Below, in pieces: positions 36,611 to 44,977 of a DNA stretch of 64,000 nucleotides; position 1 is the stretch's first letter, and every line of letters begins with the position of its first letter. This stretch comes from Wenyingzhuangia aestuarii. GTDB taxonomy: Bacteria; Bacteroidota; Bacteroidia; Flavobacteriales; Flavobacteriaceae. Where the stretch lies: contig NZ_JAATJG010000010.1 in NCBI RefSeq assembly GCF_011927765.1, forward strand, positions 62,001 through 126,000, in the 5' to 3' direction. The notes beneath the pieces are model-generated. The model worked only from the letters and a program-made list of their open reading frames with translations. It did not search any database and was not told the DNA's origin. Both the position numbers and the translations under genes were made by a program.

Positions 36611-36652
36611 GTCCTATTGGGCTATTAATTTGTCTTATTGGGCTAATTAAAT
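36611..36652. repeat. two imperfect 21-bp tandem repeats upstream of the LRR gene
   Basis: GTCCTATTGGGCTATTAATTT (36611-36631) is followed directly by a variant beginning GTCTTATTGGGCTAATTAAA (36632-36652). They lie about 50-90 bp upstream of the start codon and just before a candidate -7 box TATTTTTG (36667-36674), so they may be a binding site for an activator. Confidence 0.6.
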
Positions 36653-36699
36653 TATGTGGGGGTCTCTATTTTTGTAGAGTCAACTAATAATTAAAAAAA

Positions 36700-38520
36700 A
36701 TGAAATTAAAATTACTTTTAACATGTTTATTGACCTTTGCATTTGCTAAGGCTGAATACTTTGAGTCCAACGGAATCCGTTACAATACTACTGATACGAA
36801 CACTGTAGAAGTGGTTGCACTATCTTCTGGTAAATACACTGGAGCTATTACAATTCCTGATACAGTAACTCATAATTCTGTAAGCTACACAGTTACAGGA
36901 ATTGGGAATGCTGCTTTTTATCAAAATGAAGAGTTAACAAGTATCATTTTTCCTACAGGACTTTTATATATAGGTCAAAATGGTTTTTTAAGTTGTAAAA
37001 AACTAACTAATTTCACATTGCCTGCAGGTTTTACAGGACTTGGTTCTACTGCTTTTTATGGATGTTCAGCACTAACAAACGTAGTGATTCCAGATGGAGT
37101 TACTGAAATCAAAGATCAAACTTTTGAAGGTTGTAGTAACTTAGTAAGTGTTACTATACCTAGTGGGGTGACAAGTATTGAAAGAGAAGCTTTTAATGGT
37201 TGTAGTTCTTTAGCAAGTATTACTTTACCTGCTGGACTTACAGAAATTATTAAAAAGACATTTAGTGGATGTAGTAGCTTAACAACAATTACATTACCAA
37301 ATAGTATTACAACTATTGGACAAAATGCTTTTAGTGATTGTGAGAGTTTAACAACAATTACTTTACCAAACAGTATTACCTCTATTGAAGATAGTGCTTT
37401 TGAGGGATGTTCAGATTTAGAAAAAGTGCAAGTTGAAAATGCAACACCATATACTATTGGAGACGATGTTTTTTATGATATTTCAAGCTCAGCCTATTTA
37501 TTAGTTCCAAGCGGGAGTGTAAGTGCTTACGAAGGTGCTGATGGATGGAGTGATTTTTCTATTATAACTTCTACAGAACCTAAGTATTTTGTAGCAAATG
37601 GAATTCGTTATGTAAGTTTTGATGGTACTACAGTAAGCATTGTTCCTTTAGAATCGGGAAATAAATATGAAGGAGACATTACTATTCCAAGCTCTGTGGT
37701 TAATGAATCTGTAACATATAGTGTTACAAAAATTGCTAAAAATACTTTTTATGAAAATGAAGTGATAACAAGTCTTACACTACCAAATGGTATTGCAACT
37801 ATTGAAGATAGTGCTTTTGAAGATTGTACAAACTTATCAAGTATTACTTTACCAGGAGGACTTACTGGAATTGGTGAGAATTTGTTTAGTGGGTGTGAAA
37901 GTTTAACATCAATTACATTACCAAGTAGTATAACAACTATTGGTCCACAAGCGTTTTTTGAAACAGGTTTAACGGCTATCTCTTTACCAAGTGGGGTAAC
38001 AAGTTTAGGTTTTGCAGCTTTTGCTAATTGTACTGAAATTGAGAGCATAACATTACCAAGTGGATTGACAAGTATTTTAGATTATTGTTTTTATGGTTGT
38101 TCTAGTTTGTCTGAAGTTATAGTAGAAAATCCTACACCTGTAGTTTTTGGTTCAGGTGCTGGTGTTTTTACTGATATTGATTCGAATGCTATTTTAACAG
38201 TACCTCATGGTGCCAAAACCGATTATCAGGGAGCTATTCTTTGGCAAGATTTTACGACTATTAATGAAATGACAACTTTAGGTGTAGAAGAAAGAGTTTT
38301 TGATGAGAACCTTACTATTGAAATGAATCAAAACACTTTGGTTGTAAATGCCAAGGATAGTATTGTTCTTAATAGAATAAATTTATTTAGGATCAATGGG
38401 ACTGTTGTAGAAACAACCAATCAATCAACAATTGATATTTCAGTACTTTCAAAAGGAATTTATATTTTAAATATAAGTTCTAATAAAGGGGTGTTTACCA
38501 AAAAAGTAATCAAGCAATAA
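36700..38520 (+). CDS. T9SS-secreted BspA-type leucine-rich-repeat protein
   Basis: This 606-residue protein has a signal peptide (~1-18, FAFAKA). Two halves (~19-290 and ~291-520) each start with a (Y/V)ANGIRY-like module and then run through LRR_5/BspA repeats of about 23 residues with the pattern xLxxITLPxGLTxIGxxAFxGC. Residues ~525-606 form a type IX sorting domain (ITVNAKDSIVLNRINLF...LSKGIYILNISSNKGVFTKKVIKQ pattern). BspA-like proteins mediate adhesion to surfaces or host molecules; the ligand here is unknown. The codon use is like its neighbours. The sequence upstream has tandem repeats and a candidate -7 box. Confidence 0.85.
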   Translation: MKLKLLLTCLLTFAFAKAEYFESNGIRYNTTDTNTVEVVALSSGKYTGAITIPDTVTHNSVSYTVTGIGNAAFYQNEELTSIIFPTGLLYIGQNGFLSCKKLTNFTLPAGFTGLGSTAFYGCSALTNVVIPDGVTEIKDQTFEGCSNLVSVTIPSGVTSIEREAFNGCSSLASITLPAGLTEIIKKTFSGCSSLTTITLPNSITTIGQNAFSDCESLTTITLPNSITSIEDSAFEGCSDLEKVQVENATPYTIGDDVFYDISSSAYLLVPSGSVSAYEGADGWSDFSIITSTEPKYFVANGIRYVSFDGTTVSIVPLESGNKYEGDITIPSSVVNESVTYSVTKIAKNTFYENEVITSLTLPNGIATIEDSAFEDCTNLSSITLPGGLTGIGENLFSGCESLTSITLPSSITTIGPQAFFETGLTAISLPSGVTSLGFAAFANCTEIESITLPSGLTSILDYCFYGCSSLSEVIVENPTPVVFGSGAGVFTDIDSNAILTVPHGAKTDYQGAILWQDFTTINEMTTLGVEERVFDENLTIEMNQNTLVVNAKDSIVLNRINLFRINGTVVETTNQSTIDISVLSKGIYILNISSNKGVFTKKVIKQ

Positions 38521-38832
38521 GCTTCTAAATATAAATCAAGAAATGCTTCATTATAAATTAATGAAGCGTTTTTGGTTTTATTGAATTAGAAATTCTTTTT
38601 TTATAAAAAAAGGTTTTAGTATTTATTCAGAACATGAAAATCATTATTTGGGATAGATTAAAAATGGAATAACATTCCAAGAAATAGATAATAATTATAC
38701 CCTAATCAAACCTAGGTAAAACCAACATTCTTTTAATAGAATTCCTTAACTTTAGAGTAGGAGTACCGTACCTATTATTTAGGTTGTATTTCATTTCTAA
38801 AAACGTTATCAATTCTTAAAAGAAGACACGTT
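38521..38832. other. 312-bp intergenic region before hemG
   Basis: Beyond the terminator at 38545-38573 I see no ORF, RNA gene or clear promoter. A weak interrupted inverted repeat TAGG...CCTA occurs around 38758-38774, too weak to call an operator. Confidence 0.5.
38545..38573 (+). terminator. terminator after the LRR gene
   Basis: A 9-bp perfect stem GCTTCATTA / TAATGAAGC with loop TAAAT is followed by GTTTTT. Confidence 0.75.
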
Positions 38833-39378
38833 ATGGGGCTAAGAATCGGAATTATATATGCTACTACAGACGGACAAACCTTAAAAATTTGCCACCAATT
38901 ACAGACGATTTTTACGAGTAAAGGCATTCCTACGGAAATGTGTACAATAGAAAGTTTTAAAGGAAATTTGTCTGATTTTACTTTGTTAATTATTGGAGCG
39001 AGTATTCGCTACGGAAAACATCATAAAAAGGTATATGAGTTTATAGAAACAAACAGAGCTCAATTAGATACTATAAAAACAGCATTCTTTTCTGTTAATT
39101 TGGTAGCTAGAAAAGAAGATAAAAATTCAGCAAACACCAATCCTTATTTAATTAAGTTTTTAAAAGAAATTAACTGGAAAGCTACATATTTAGAAGTCTT
39201 TGCAGGTAAGCTAGATTATAAATCTTATTCTTTTTGGGACAGAGTCATGATCAAGTTGATTATGAAACTAACAGATGGCCCTACCAAAACCGTAGAACCT
39301 ATAGAATTTACAAAATGGGATAGCGTAGACAGTTTTGGTTTAAGAATAAGCAATGATTTAAAAAAATCAATAGCCTAG
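38833..39378 (+). CDS. hemG: menaquinone-dependent protoporphyrinogen IX dehydrogenase
   Basis: This 181-residue flavodoxin-fold protein begins RIGIIYATTDGQTLKICHQL, the FMN phosphate loop of the HemG family, and contains LLIIGASIRYGKHHKKVYEF, FFSVNLVARKEDKN and FWDRVMIKLIMKLTDGPT, all characteristic of HemG. It oxidises protoporphyrinogen IX to protoporphyrin IX in heme synthesis, passing electrons to menaquinone at the membrane. Nearby heme proteins (two di-heme peroxidases and cytochrome bd) use the product, but no other heme gene is adjacent. The TetR gene starts 58 bp after its stop on the same strand. Confidence 0.92.
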   Translation: MGLRIGIIYATTDGQTLKICHQLQTIFTSKGIPTEMCTIESFKGNLSDFTLLIIGASIRYGKHHKKVYEFIETNRAQLDTIKTAFFSVNLVARKEDKNSANTNPYLIKFLKEINWKATYLEVFAGKLDYKSYSFWDRVMIKLIMKLTDGPTKTVEPIEFTKWDSVDSFGLRISNDLKKSIA

Positions 39379-39417
39379 ACTTCTTAAATCTTATTGTTTT
39401 TTCTGTACTTTGCCTAT

Positions 39418-39433
39418 CATACCAATCAGTATT
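39418..39433. promoter_or_regulatory. second TetR-type operator-like site, at the regulator's own start
   Basis: CATACCAATCAGTATT shares CATAC and AGTAT half-sites, at the same spacing, with the perfect palindrome at 40039-40058. It overlaps the region where the tetR transcript would begin and ends 3 bp before the ATG, which would suit autoregulation. Confidence 0.5.
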
Positions 39434-39436
39434 TTT

Positions 39437-40027
39437 ATGGCAAAAGCATCCAATACCCGACAAACTATTCTTAAAAAATCTTTTGAATTAATTTACCAAA
39501 AAGGCTATCAAGCTACCAGTATTGATGAAATTATAGCAACTACCCAGGTAACCAAAGGAGCTTTTTATTATCATTTTAAAACTAAGGATGCTATGGGAAT
39601 TGCAATTATTAACGAAATTGTAAAACCTATAATGGAGCGTACGTACATTACTCCTTTACAAACCACTCTAGATCCTCTTGCAGAAATTTATACCATGACT
39701 CAATCTTTATTGTTAGAAAATAGCTTTTTAAAATTAGAATATGGTTGCCCTGCAGGTAATTTAGCTCAAGAAATGACTCCTTGGAATGTTGAGTTTTCCA
39801 AAGCGTTACATCAACTCATTACTAGTTGGCAAACAGCCATAGAAGAGAGTCTTTTAAAAGCTTTAGAAAACGGACAGATACGCAAGTCGGTAAATGCAAA
39901 ACAGGTGGCTTATTTTGTAATTTCTAGCTATTGGGGGATTCGTAATTTTGGAAAGGTGTACAACAGTACCCATTGTTATGACGATTATTTGTTAGAATTA
40001 AAGAGCTATTTAGACACTTTAAAATAA
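39437..40027 (+). CDS. TetR/AcrR family transcriptional regulator
   Basis: This 196-residue protein has an N-terminal HTH of the TetR type (ILKKSFELIYQKGYQATSIDEIIATTQVTKGAFYYHFKTKDAMG, ~9-52) and an all-helical ligand-binding C-terminal domain related to the TetR_C_16/YxaF types (EYGCPAGNLAQEM). I chose the ATG at 39437 (MAKASNTRQ) because the frame upstream begins with a TTG inside the promoter. It probably represses the two membrane-protein genes just downstream and itself through the matching sites at 39418-39433 and 40039-40058. The inducing ligand is unknown. Confidence 0.9.
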   Translation: MAKASNTRQTILKKSFELIYQKGYQATSIDEIIATTQVTKGAFYYHFKTKDAMGIAIINEIVKPIMERTYITPLQTTLDPLAEIYTMTQSLLLENSFLKLEYGCPAGNLAQEMTPWNVEFSKALHQLITSWQTAIEESLLKALENGQIRKSVNAKQVAYFVISSYWGIRNFGKVYNSTHCYDDYLLELKSYLDTLK

Positions 40028-40038
40028 GTAAAACAATC

Positions 40039-40058
40039 AACATACTAGTTAGTATGTT
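40039..40058. promoter_or_regulatory. TetR operator palindrome
   Basis: AACATACTAGTTAGTATGTT is a perfect inverted repeat (9-bp arms, 2-bp centre). It directly precedes a -7 box TATCTTTG at 40064-40071, so a bound repressor would block the promoter of the downstream membrane-protein pair. Confidence 0.75.
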
Positions 40059-40063
40059 TTGGT

Positions 40064-40071
40064 TATCTTTG
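40064..40071 (+). promoter_or_regulatory. -7 promoter element of the membrane-protein pair
   Basis: TATCTTTG fits TAnnTTTG and lies 23 bp before the ATG at 40095. The usual -33 position falls inside the operator palindrome. Confidence 0.55.
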
Positions 40072-40094
40072 TAGGATAATTGAATCATACAACA

Positions 40095-40559
40095 ATGTAT
40101 CAAACCCTTATTTCTTTTCATTCCTTAGTACGTTGGTTAGTGCTAATAAGTCTTATATGGGCAATTTACACAGCTTATAAAGGTGTTTTTCTAAAGTTAA
40201 AGTTTTCTAAACAACACAATCTTATTAGGCATTGGACAGCCACCATTGCTCATATTCAGTTAATGCTGGGGATTCTATTGTATAGTAAAAGTCCCATTAT
40301 TAATTATTTTTGGAAAAATACATCTGTAGCCACTAAAAGTTTAGATACAACATTTTTTGGAATCATACATTTAATACTAATGCTAGTGGCCATTGTAGTG
40401 ATTACTATAGGTTCTGCGTTGTCTAAAAGAAAAGCAACAGATCTAGAAAAGTTTAAAACCATGCTGCTTTGGTTTTCTATAGCCTTATTCATTATTTTAA
40501 TAGCCATTCCTTGGCCGTTTTCACCCTTAGCAAACAGACCTTATTTTAGAAGCTTATGA
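40095..40559 (+). CDS. four-helix membrane protein, cytochrome b561-like
   Basis: This 154-residue protein has four predicted membrane helices. It starts MYQTLISFHSLVRW at an ATG; an upstream TTG at 40080 in the same frame is less likely. Histidines sit in or near helices (FHSLVRW, RHWTATIAHIQLMLG, FFGIIHLILM), as in small b-type cytochromes, so heme binding is possible but unproven. I know the family only as unannotated or 'cytochrome b' proteins in flavobacteria. The stop overlaps the next gene's start by 4 bp (ATGA), and both lie behind the TetR operator. Confidence 0.75.
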   Translation: MYQTLISFHSLVRWLVLISLIWAIYTAYKGVFLKLKFSKQHNLIRHWTATIAHIQLMLGILLYSKSPIINYFWKNTSVATKSLDTTFFGIIHLILMLVAIVVITIGSALSKRKATDLEKFKTMLLWFSIALFIILIAIPWPFSPLANRPYFRSL

Positions 40560-40861
40560 TACATTTATGCTACACCAACATTGGCCGATTACGCATCCTT
40601 GCCTTTTTAGAAGGTATTTCTCTTTTGGTACTGGTTTTTATAGCCGTACCTTTAAAATACTATTTTGGAAATCCTAGTTTAAGTAGTTCTTTAGGGCCTA
40701 TACACGGAGCTTTGTTTTTATTATTTCTATTTAACACCCTAAGTGTAGGAGTAGAGCAAAACTGGAAATTTAAAACCACAACCTGGAAAATTATTCTGGC
40801 TTGTTTTATTCCTTTCGGTACTTTTTATATAGATAAAACAATACTAAAAAAACTCTCTTAA
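40556..40861 (+). CDS. DUF3817 family membrane protein
   Basis: This 101-residue protein has three membrane helices. It carries the DUF3817 features RLRILAFLEGISLLVLVFIA, PLKYYFGNP, GPIHGALFLLFL and a C-terminal FIPFGTFYIDK. The function is unknown. Its start overlaps the preceding gene's stop (ATGA), so the two are translationally coupled and share the TetR-controlled promoter. Confidence 0.88.
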   Translation: MIHLCYTNIGRLRILAFLEGISLLVLVFIAVPLKYYFGNPSLSSSLGPIHGALFLLFLFNTLSVGVEQNWKFKTTTWKIILACFIPFGTFYIDKTILKKLS

Positions 40862-40907
40862 TCTGTTTTTGATAGTGTCATATGATAGCATCAAGAATGG
40901 GTGTATA

Positions 40908-40941
40908 AAAAAACTCCATCAGTAATTGATGGAGTTTTTTT
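40908..40941. terminator. bidirectional terminator between the DUF3817 and cyd genes
   Basis: A 14-bp perfect stem AAAAAACTCCATCA / TGATGGAGTTTTTT with loop GTAAT. Flanking A and T runs serve both convergent transcripts. Confidence 0.9.
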
Positions 40942-40942
40942 A

Positions 40943-41242
40943 TTAGGAATCAGGTAATTTTTGTTTGATTTTAAAAGCGAGTAACAATCCTAGCATACCC
41001 GCAAAAAGGGAACTACTTAAATTGACAAGTAAAAGAATGTAATTTACTTGTTGATTGGTGATGATATAATTGGGAGAAAAACCAAGTCTCCCAAAAGATT
41101 TGATCATAAAAATACTAGCAAAAACTCCCACAATAATATTACCCGTAAGTCCAAAGGACCATTTAGGTTTTAGCAGGCCAATAAGAACAGCTCCTATAAT
41201 ACCTGTAAGAATACTTACCAAAGAAATAATAGTTTCTGTCAT
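40943..41242 (-). CDS. small membrane protein downstream of cydAB
   Basis: This 99-residue protein has three predicted hydrophobic segments (about residues 3-22, 33-50 and 65-92). I chose the ATG at 41242 (MTETIISLVS), 4 bp after the cydB stop; an in-frame ATG at 41272 would overlap cydB by 26 bp. It is larger than the single-helix CydX subunit and I do not recognise the family. Its position as the last gene of the cyd operon suggests a role with the bd oxidase, but that is inference only. Confidence 0.65.
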   Translation of the reverse strand: MTETIISLVSILTGIIGAVLIGLLKPKWSFGLTGNIIVGVFASIFMIKSFGRLGFSPNYIITNQQVNYILLLVNLSSSLFAGMLGLLLAFKIKQKLPDS

Positions 41243-41246
41243 ATTA

Positions 41247-42320
41247 TTAGTGTCCGTATTCTCTATCGTCAATCTTTCCTTTATTCAGTTTTTTCTGAAT
41301 AATAAAATAGGTGATGATTAAAATAATTCCCAAAATCATCCAAGGCACAGCTACAGACATTCCGTATTCGCTAGTAGCAGTGTTGTATATGGTTAAAGGT
41401 GGATTTAAATCGTTTGTAGATGGTAACAATACCGGAAACATAGTAGCTAAAGTAGAGGTAACTCCACCCGTAATAATTAAGCTAGAAAGTATAAATCCGT
41501 AAATTTCTTTTTTTAGTTTTTTGATAAAGAACATTCCTATCAATCCCACAAAATAAACCATCGGAAAAATTAAAAATACAGGATATTTTAAATAGTTAGC
41601 TAAAGGATGAGGTTCTACCAAATGCCAAATACTTAAAGAAAAAACAGTTAAAACAGCTAGGGCAATGTTGAATCTAAAAATAACGGTTTTTAAGTGTTCG
41701 TTAATACTGGCATTGGTTTTTACAAGAATCCAATTGGCACCGTGAATGGCTAAGGTTACAATGGCTATAATTCCAATCACAATCGTAAACCAATCAATAA
41801 CTCCAGGGTGTGTGGTAGAGGGACTAAAACTGCTATCCCATAAGGGTAAAAAGAAATAATGAGCTTCGTAAGCAGAAACTCCGTTTTCTACACCTCCTAA
41901 ATTTACACCTCTGGCAATGTTTCCTAGTGCAATCCCAAAAAATAAAGCCAATAACAAGCTAGAAACTCCAAAGGCTTTGTCCCAAATAGTTTTCCAAATA
42001 GGATGATTAATTTGAGACCTTAATTCCAATCCTAAAGCTCTAAAAATAATCAACCACAATACAATAATTAAGGGCAAATAAAACCCACTAAATACCGATG
42101 CGTAAAAGGTAGGGAAAGCCATAAATAACAATCCACCCGCAGCAACTAACCAAACTTCGTTAGAATCCCAAAAAAGTCCAGCGGCTTTAGAAATTACTTC
42201 TTTGTCTTTATCTTTTTTAGCAAAAAATAAATGAATAATTCCTGTACCAAAATCATAACCATCTAAAATAAAAAAGACCGTTGTTATAACTGCAATAATA
42301 ATGTACCAAAATATTTCCAT
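41247..42320 (-). CDS. cydB: cytochrome bd oxidase subunit II
   Basis: This 357-residue membrane protein has about eight helices and the CydB features YIIIAVITTVFFILDGYDFG (N-terminus), SNEVWLVAAGG and LALFFGIALGNIARGV. It pairs with CydA in a quinol oxidase that reduces oxygen at low oxygen tension without pumping protons. It begins 3 bp after the cydA stop and is followed after 4 bp by a small membrane protein gene. Confidence 0.95.
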   Translation of the reverse strand: MEIFWYIIIAVITTVFFILDGYDFGTGIIHLFFAKKDKDKEVISKAAGLFWDSNEVWLVAAGGLLFMAFPTFYASVFSGFYLPLIIVLWLIIFRALGLELRSQINHPIWKTIWDKAFGVSSLLLALFFGIALGNIARGVNLGGVENGVSAYEAHYFFLPLWDSSFSPSTTHPGVIDWFTIVIGIIAIVTLAIHGANWILVKTNASINEHLKTVIFRFNIALAVLTVFSLSIWHLVEPHPLANYLKYPVFLIFPMVYFVGLIGMFFIKKLKKEIYGFILSSLIITGGVTSTLATMFPVLLPSTNDLNPPLTIYNTATSEYGMSVAVPWMILGIILIITYFIIQKKLNKGKIDDREYGH

Positions 42321-42323
42321 GAG

Positions 42324-43655
42324 TTAGTGTTTTTGAGGTTTTGGTCCTTGGTAAATAGTTTTACCAACAAGAAGTAAGAATAATAAGCCTAGCAACATAT
42401 ATAAGGCTACAAAACCTAATAAAGTAAATAAAGTGTTTCCAGAAGATACGGTAGGAGAAATTCCTTCGCTAGTTCTAAGCAAACCATAAACCAAATAAGG
42501 TTGTCTACCTAGTTCTGCCACATACCAACCTGTAATGTTGGCTATAAATGGAAAAGGAACTAAAAATAACAAAGTCCATAACAAAGGTTTAAAGGTGTAT
42601 AGTTTTTTAAGGTATAAAAACAAGGTAGCTAAAAACATAATTCCAATAAAAATGGTTCCCAAACCAACCATAATATGATAAGAATAATACAAAGCAGGAA
42701 TGTTGTCTGGCAATTCACTTTCATCAAAATGATCCATTCCAACAATTTGTTTGTTCCAATCCTGATAGGTTAAAAAACTTAAAATATTAGGAACGGCAAT
42801 TTTATTGTCTAGCTTTTTTTCAACCATATTGGGCTGTCCAATTAAGACTATTTCGGCCCCTGCTTCTTCGGTTTCAAAAATTCCCTCCATAGCGGCAAAA
42901 GCAGCAGGCTGATATTTAGCTACGTTTTTAGCATTTAAATCTCCCGTAGGAACGGCAACTAATAAACTAGCAACTACACCAAATAAAACTCCTGTTTTTA
43001 CAAATAGTTTTCCGTGTTCTTGGTGTTTTTTAATCAATAAATAGAAAGCACCAATACTAGCAACAACAAAGGCTGAAGTTACTAAAGAAGCCATTTGATT
43101 GTGCAAAAATGCCGGCAACAACCAAGGATTGGTAAACAATTCTGAAAAATGCGTTAATACAAATTTTCCGTTTTCTAAAACTTCATAACCTACTGGGTGT
43201 TGCATCCAAGCATTGGTTGCTAAAATAAAATACCCACTAGCCCAAGATCCTAAAAAGACCAAAAACCCTGTTAATAAATGGAGTTTTTGCCCCATAATTT
43301 TTTCACCAAATATAAAGAGTGCTAAAAAAGACGATTCTAAAAAGAAAGAAAAAGTTCCTTCCATCGCTAAGGTTTGTCCAATAATACCTCCTGTGAGTTC
43401 AGAAAATTTAGCCCAATTGGTTCCAAACTGAAATTCCATTGGAATTCCGGTAATGACCCCCATGGTAAAATTGATAGCAAAAATTTTCATAAAAAATTTA
43501 GCAGCATCGTTGTAAATTTCTTTGTCAGACTTTAAATAATAAGCTTTAAAGAATACAATAATTAAAGAAAGTCCCATGGTTAACTGTGGGAAAATGTAGT
43601 GGAACGTAATCGTAAAAGCAAACTGCAATCGATCGTAAAAAATCATGTCTTCCAT
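42324..43655 (-). CDS. cydA: cytochrome bd oxidase subunit I
   Basis: This 443-residue membrane protein carries the heme ligand region near the N-terminus (DRLQFAFTITFHYIFPQLT), the GTNWAKFSELTGGIIGQ motif with LAMEGTFSFFLESSFL, and a quinol-binding loop of the short type (QDWNKQIVGMDHFDE). The heme axial residues are in FHYIFPQ and GWYVAELGRQPY. It forms the quinol:oxygen oxidoreductase with CydB. The divergent upstream region to the lacI-type gene's 3' end (156 bp) contains no clear terminator for that gene. Confidence 0.96.
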   Translation of the reverse strand: MEDMIFYDRLQFAFTITFHYIFPQLTMGLSLIIVFFKAYYLKSDKEIYNDAAKFFMKIFAINFTMGVITGIPMEFQFGTNWAKFSELTGGIIGQTLAMEGTFSFFLESSFLALFIFGEKIMGQKLHLLTGFLVFLGSWASGYFILATNAWMQHPVGYEVLENGKFVLTHFSELFTNPWLLPAFLHNQMASLVTSAFVVASIGAFYLLIKKHQEHGKLFVKTGVLFGVVASLLVAVPTGDLNAKNVAKYQPAAFAAMEGIFETEEAGAEIVLIGQPNMVEKKLDNKIAVPNILSFLTYQDWNKQIVGMDHFDESELPDNIPALYYSYHIMVGLGTIFIGIMFLATLFLYLKKLYTFKPLLWTLLFLVPFPFIANITGWYVAELGRQPYLVYGLLRTSEGISPTVSSGNTLFTLLGFVALYMLLGLLFLLLVGKTIYQGPKPQKH

Positions 43656-43811
43656 AGGGGAATAGATTGAATCTTTTAGTTAAAAATTTAGATGTATATT
43701 TTTATTAGAAATCCTTTAAAAATAAGGAAAAGTACAGAAAAAAATATGACATTAAATTTACATCTTTTACTTTGTTTAACAGCTACTTTTGATACATAAA
43801 ATGGATTGTTT

Positions 43812-44843
43812 TTAGGGAATTAAAACAGTAGAATTACGAACAATTAAATTGGTTTTTATTGCTACAGTTTTATAATCCATAAAATTTACGTTAGGATGGT
43901 CTATTTCATCAATTAAATAATTAATAGCAGTTTGTCCCACTTTAATTCCAGGCTGATTGATGGTGGTAATTTGAGGTTCTACTACTTGAGAAATTAAAGA
44001 GTTACTAAAACCTACAATAGCAATATCTTGTGGTACTTTAAGGTGGTGTTTCTTAAAAGTTTGCATAGCACCTACAGCACAACTATCTGTAATGCAAAAA
44101 ACAGCATCGGGTCTATTGGGGTTTTGTAAGAGTGTTTCGGCTAATATTCTTCCTTGTTCCATAGGAATATTTTTAGAACTTAGAATAATAGATTCATCAA
44201 CGGGAAGGTTATAGGTTTTTAAGGCTCTTAAATAACCTTCATATCGTCTCATAGAATTAAAAGAATCCTCGGTTTCTTTAAAAATGGCTATTCTTTTTTT
44301 TCCAATCTCTATCAAATGCTTTACGGCATTAAACCCGGCTTGTTCTTCATCAATAATAACTTGGGTACATGGTACTTTTCTAGAAACCTTATCAAACAAA
44401 ATTAAAGGAACTTGCTCTATGTATTTTATAATTTGATTTATGTTTTGTGTATCTCTAGTTAACGATAATAAAATTCCATCCACTCCTAAATGGATCATGG
44501 TATCTAACAATTCTATTTGCTTTTTATAACTGTCTTTAGATCCCATAATAATAACATGATAACCCTTCTTTTCGGCTTCATCTAAAATTCCTTCTAAAAG
44601 AGTAGAGGTATAGTAATGGGTAATGTTAGGAACCACAACCCCAATCATATGAGTTCTTTTATTTCTAAAACCCTGTGCAAATATATTGGGAAAATAATTT
44701 AGCTCTTTAGCTTTAGCTTTTACCAAGTTAATAGTTTCTTGACTAATGTCTTTGTGGTTTTTTAAAGACCTAGATACGGTAGATACAGATAGGTTTAAAG
44801 CTTCTGCTATATGTTTTAAAGTAACAGTTTGTCTTTTCTTCAT
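43812..44843 (-). CDS. LacI-family regulator of the glycosyl-glycerate locus
   Basis: This 343-residue protein has an N-terminal LacI-type HTH (VTLKHIAEALNLSVSTVSRSLKNH, ~5-28) with the hinge, and a periplasmic-binding-protein-like effector domain (HMIGVVVPNITHYYTSTLLEG, GILLSLTRDTQ, DAVFCITDSCAVGAM, IAIVGFSNSLISQVV). It is divergently transcribed from the TonB receptor gene, with a perfect LacI-type operator (44875-44890) between them, so it most likely represses the operon and itself. The inducer could be the imported solute or its hexose; this is inference from position. Confidence 0.92.
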   Translation of the reverse strand: MKKRQTVTLKHIAEALNLSVSTVSRSLKNHKDISQETINLVKAKAKELNYFPNIFAQGFRNKRTHMIGVVVPNITHYYTSTLLEGILDEAEKKGYHVIIMGSKDSYKKQIELLDTMIHLGVDGILLSLTRDTQNINQIIKYIEQVPLILFDKVSRKVPCTQVIIDEEQAGFNAVKHLIEIGKKRIAIFKETEDSFNSMRRYEGYLRALKTYNLPVDESIILSSKNIPMEQGRILAETLLQNPNRPDAVFCITDSCAVGAMQTFKKHHLKVPQDIAIVGFSNSLISQVVEPQITTINQPGIKVGQTAINYLIDEIDHPNVNFMDYKTVAIKTNLIVRNSTVLIP

Positions 44844-44874
44844 ACTTGTAAAATTAGTGTAATTAAATCTTTTT

Positions 44875-44890
44875 CCGCAAACGTTTGCGG
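44875..44890. promoter_or_regulatory. LacI-family operator
   Basis: CCGCAAACGTTTGCGG is a 16-bp perfect palindrome with the central AACGTT typical of GalR/LacI operators. It lies 32 bp from the lacI-type start and 88 bp from the TonB receptor start. A partial match (TTGCGTTTG) occurs at 44921-44929. Confidence 0.85.
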
Positions 44891-44933
44891 GTTGAATTTT
44901 GTAAATTATGTAATAATAACTTGCGTTTGTTGA

Positions 44934-44941
44934 TAATTTTG
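44934..44941 (+). promoter_or_regulatory. -7 promoter element of the TonB-receptor operon
   Basis: TAATTTTG fits TAnnTTTG and lies 37 bp before the ATG at 44978. No TTG is found at the usual -33 distance, as can occur when a promoter depends on an activator. Confidence 0.45.
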
Positions 44942-44977
44942 TGGTAGAACAATTTAATAACTATAAATACTGAAATC

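Noticed and set aside
37080-37400. Short recurring DNA units
   Set aside because: These are the LRR repeats of the BspA-like protein, in coding frame.
38758-38774. Interrupted inverted repeat upstream of hemG
   Set aside because: Only four base pairs at each end match; it is not distinct from chance in AT-rich DNA.
41070-41502. Plus-strand frames across the cydB region
   Set aside because: Antisense to the cyd genes, with low-complexity translations and no start context.
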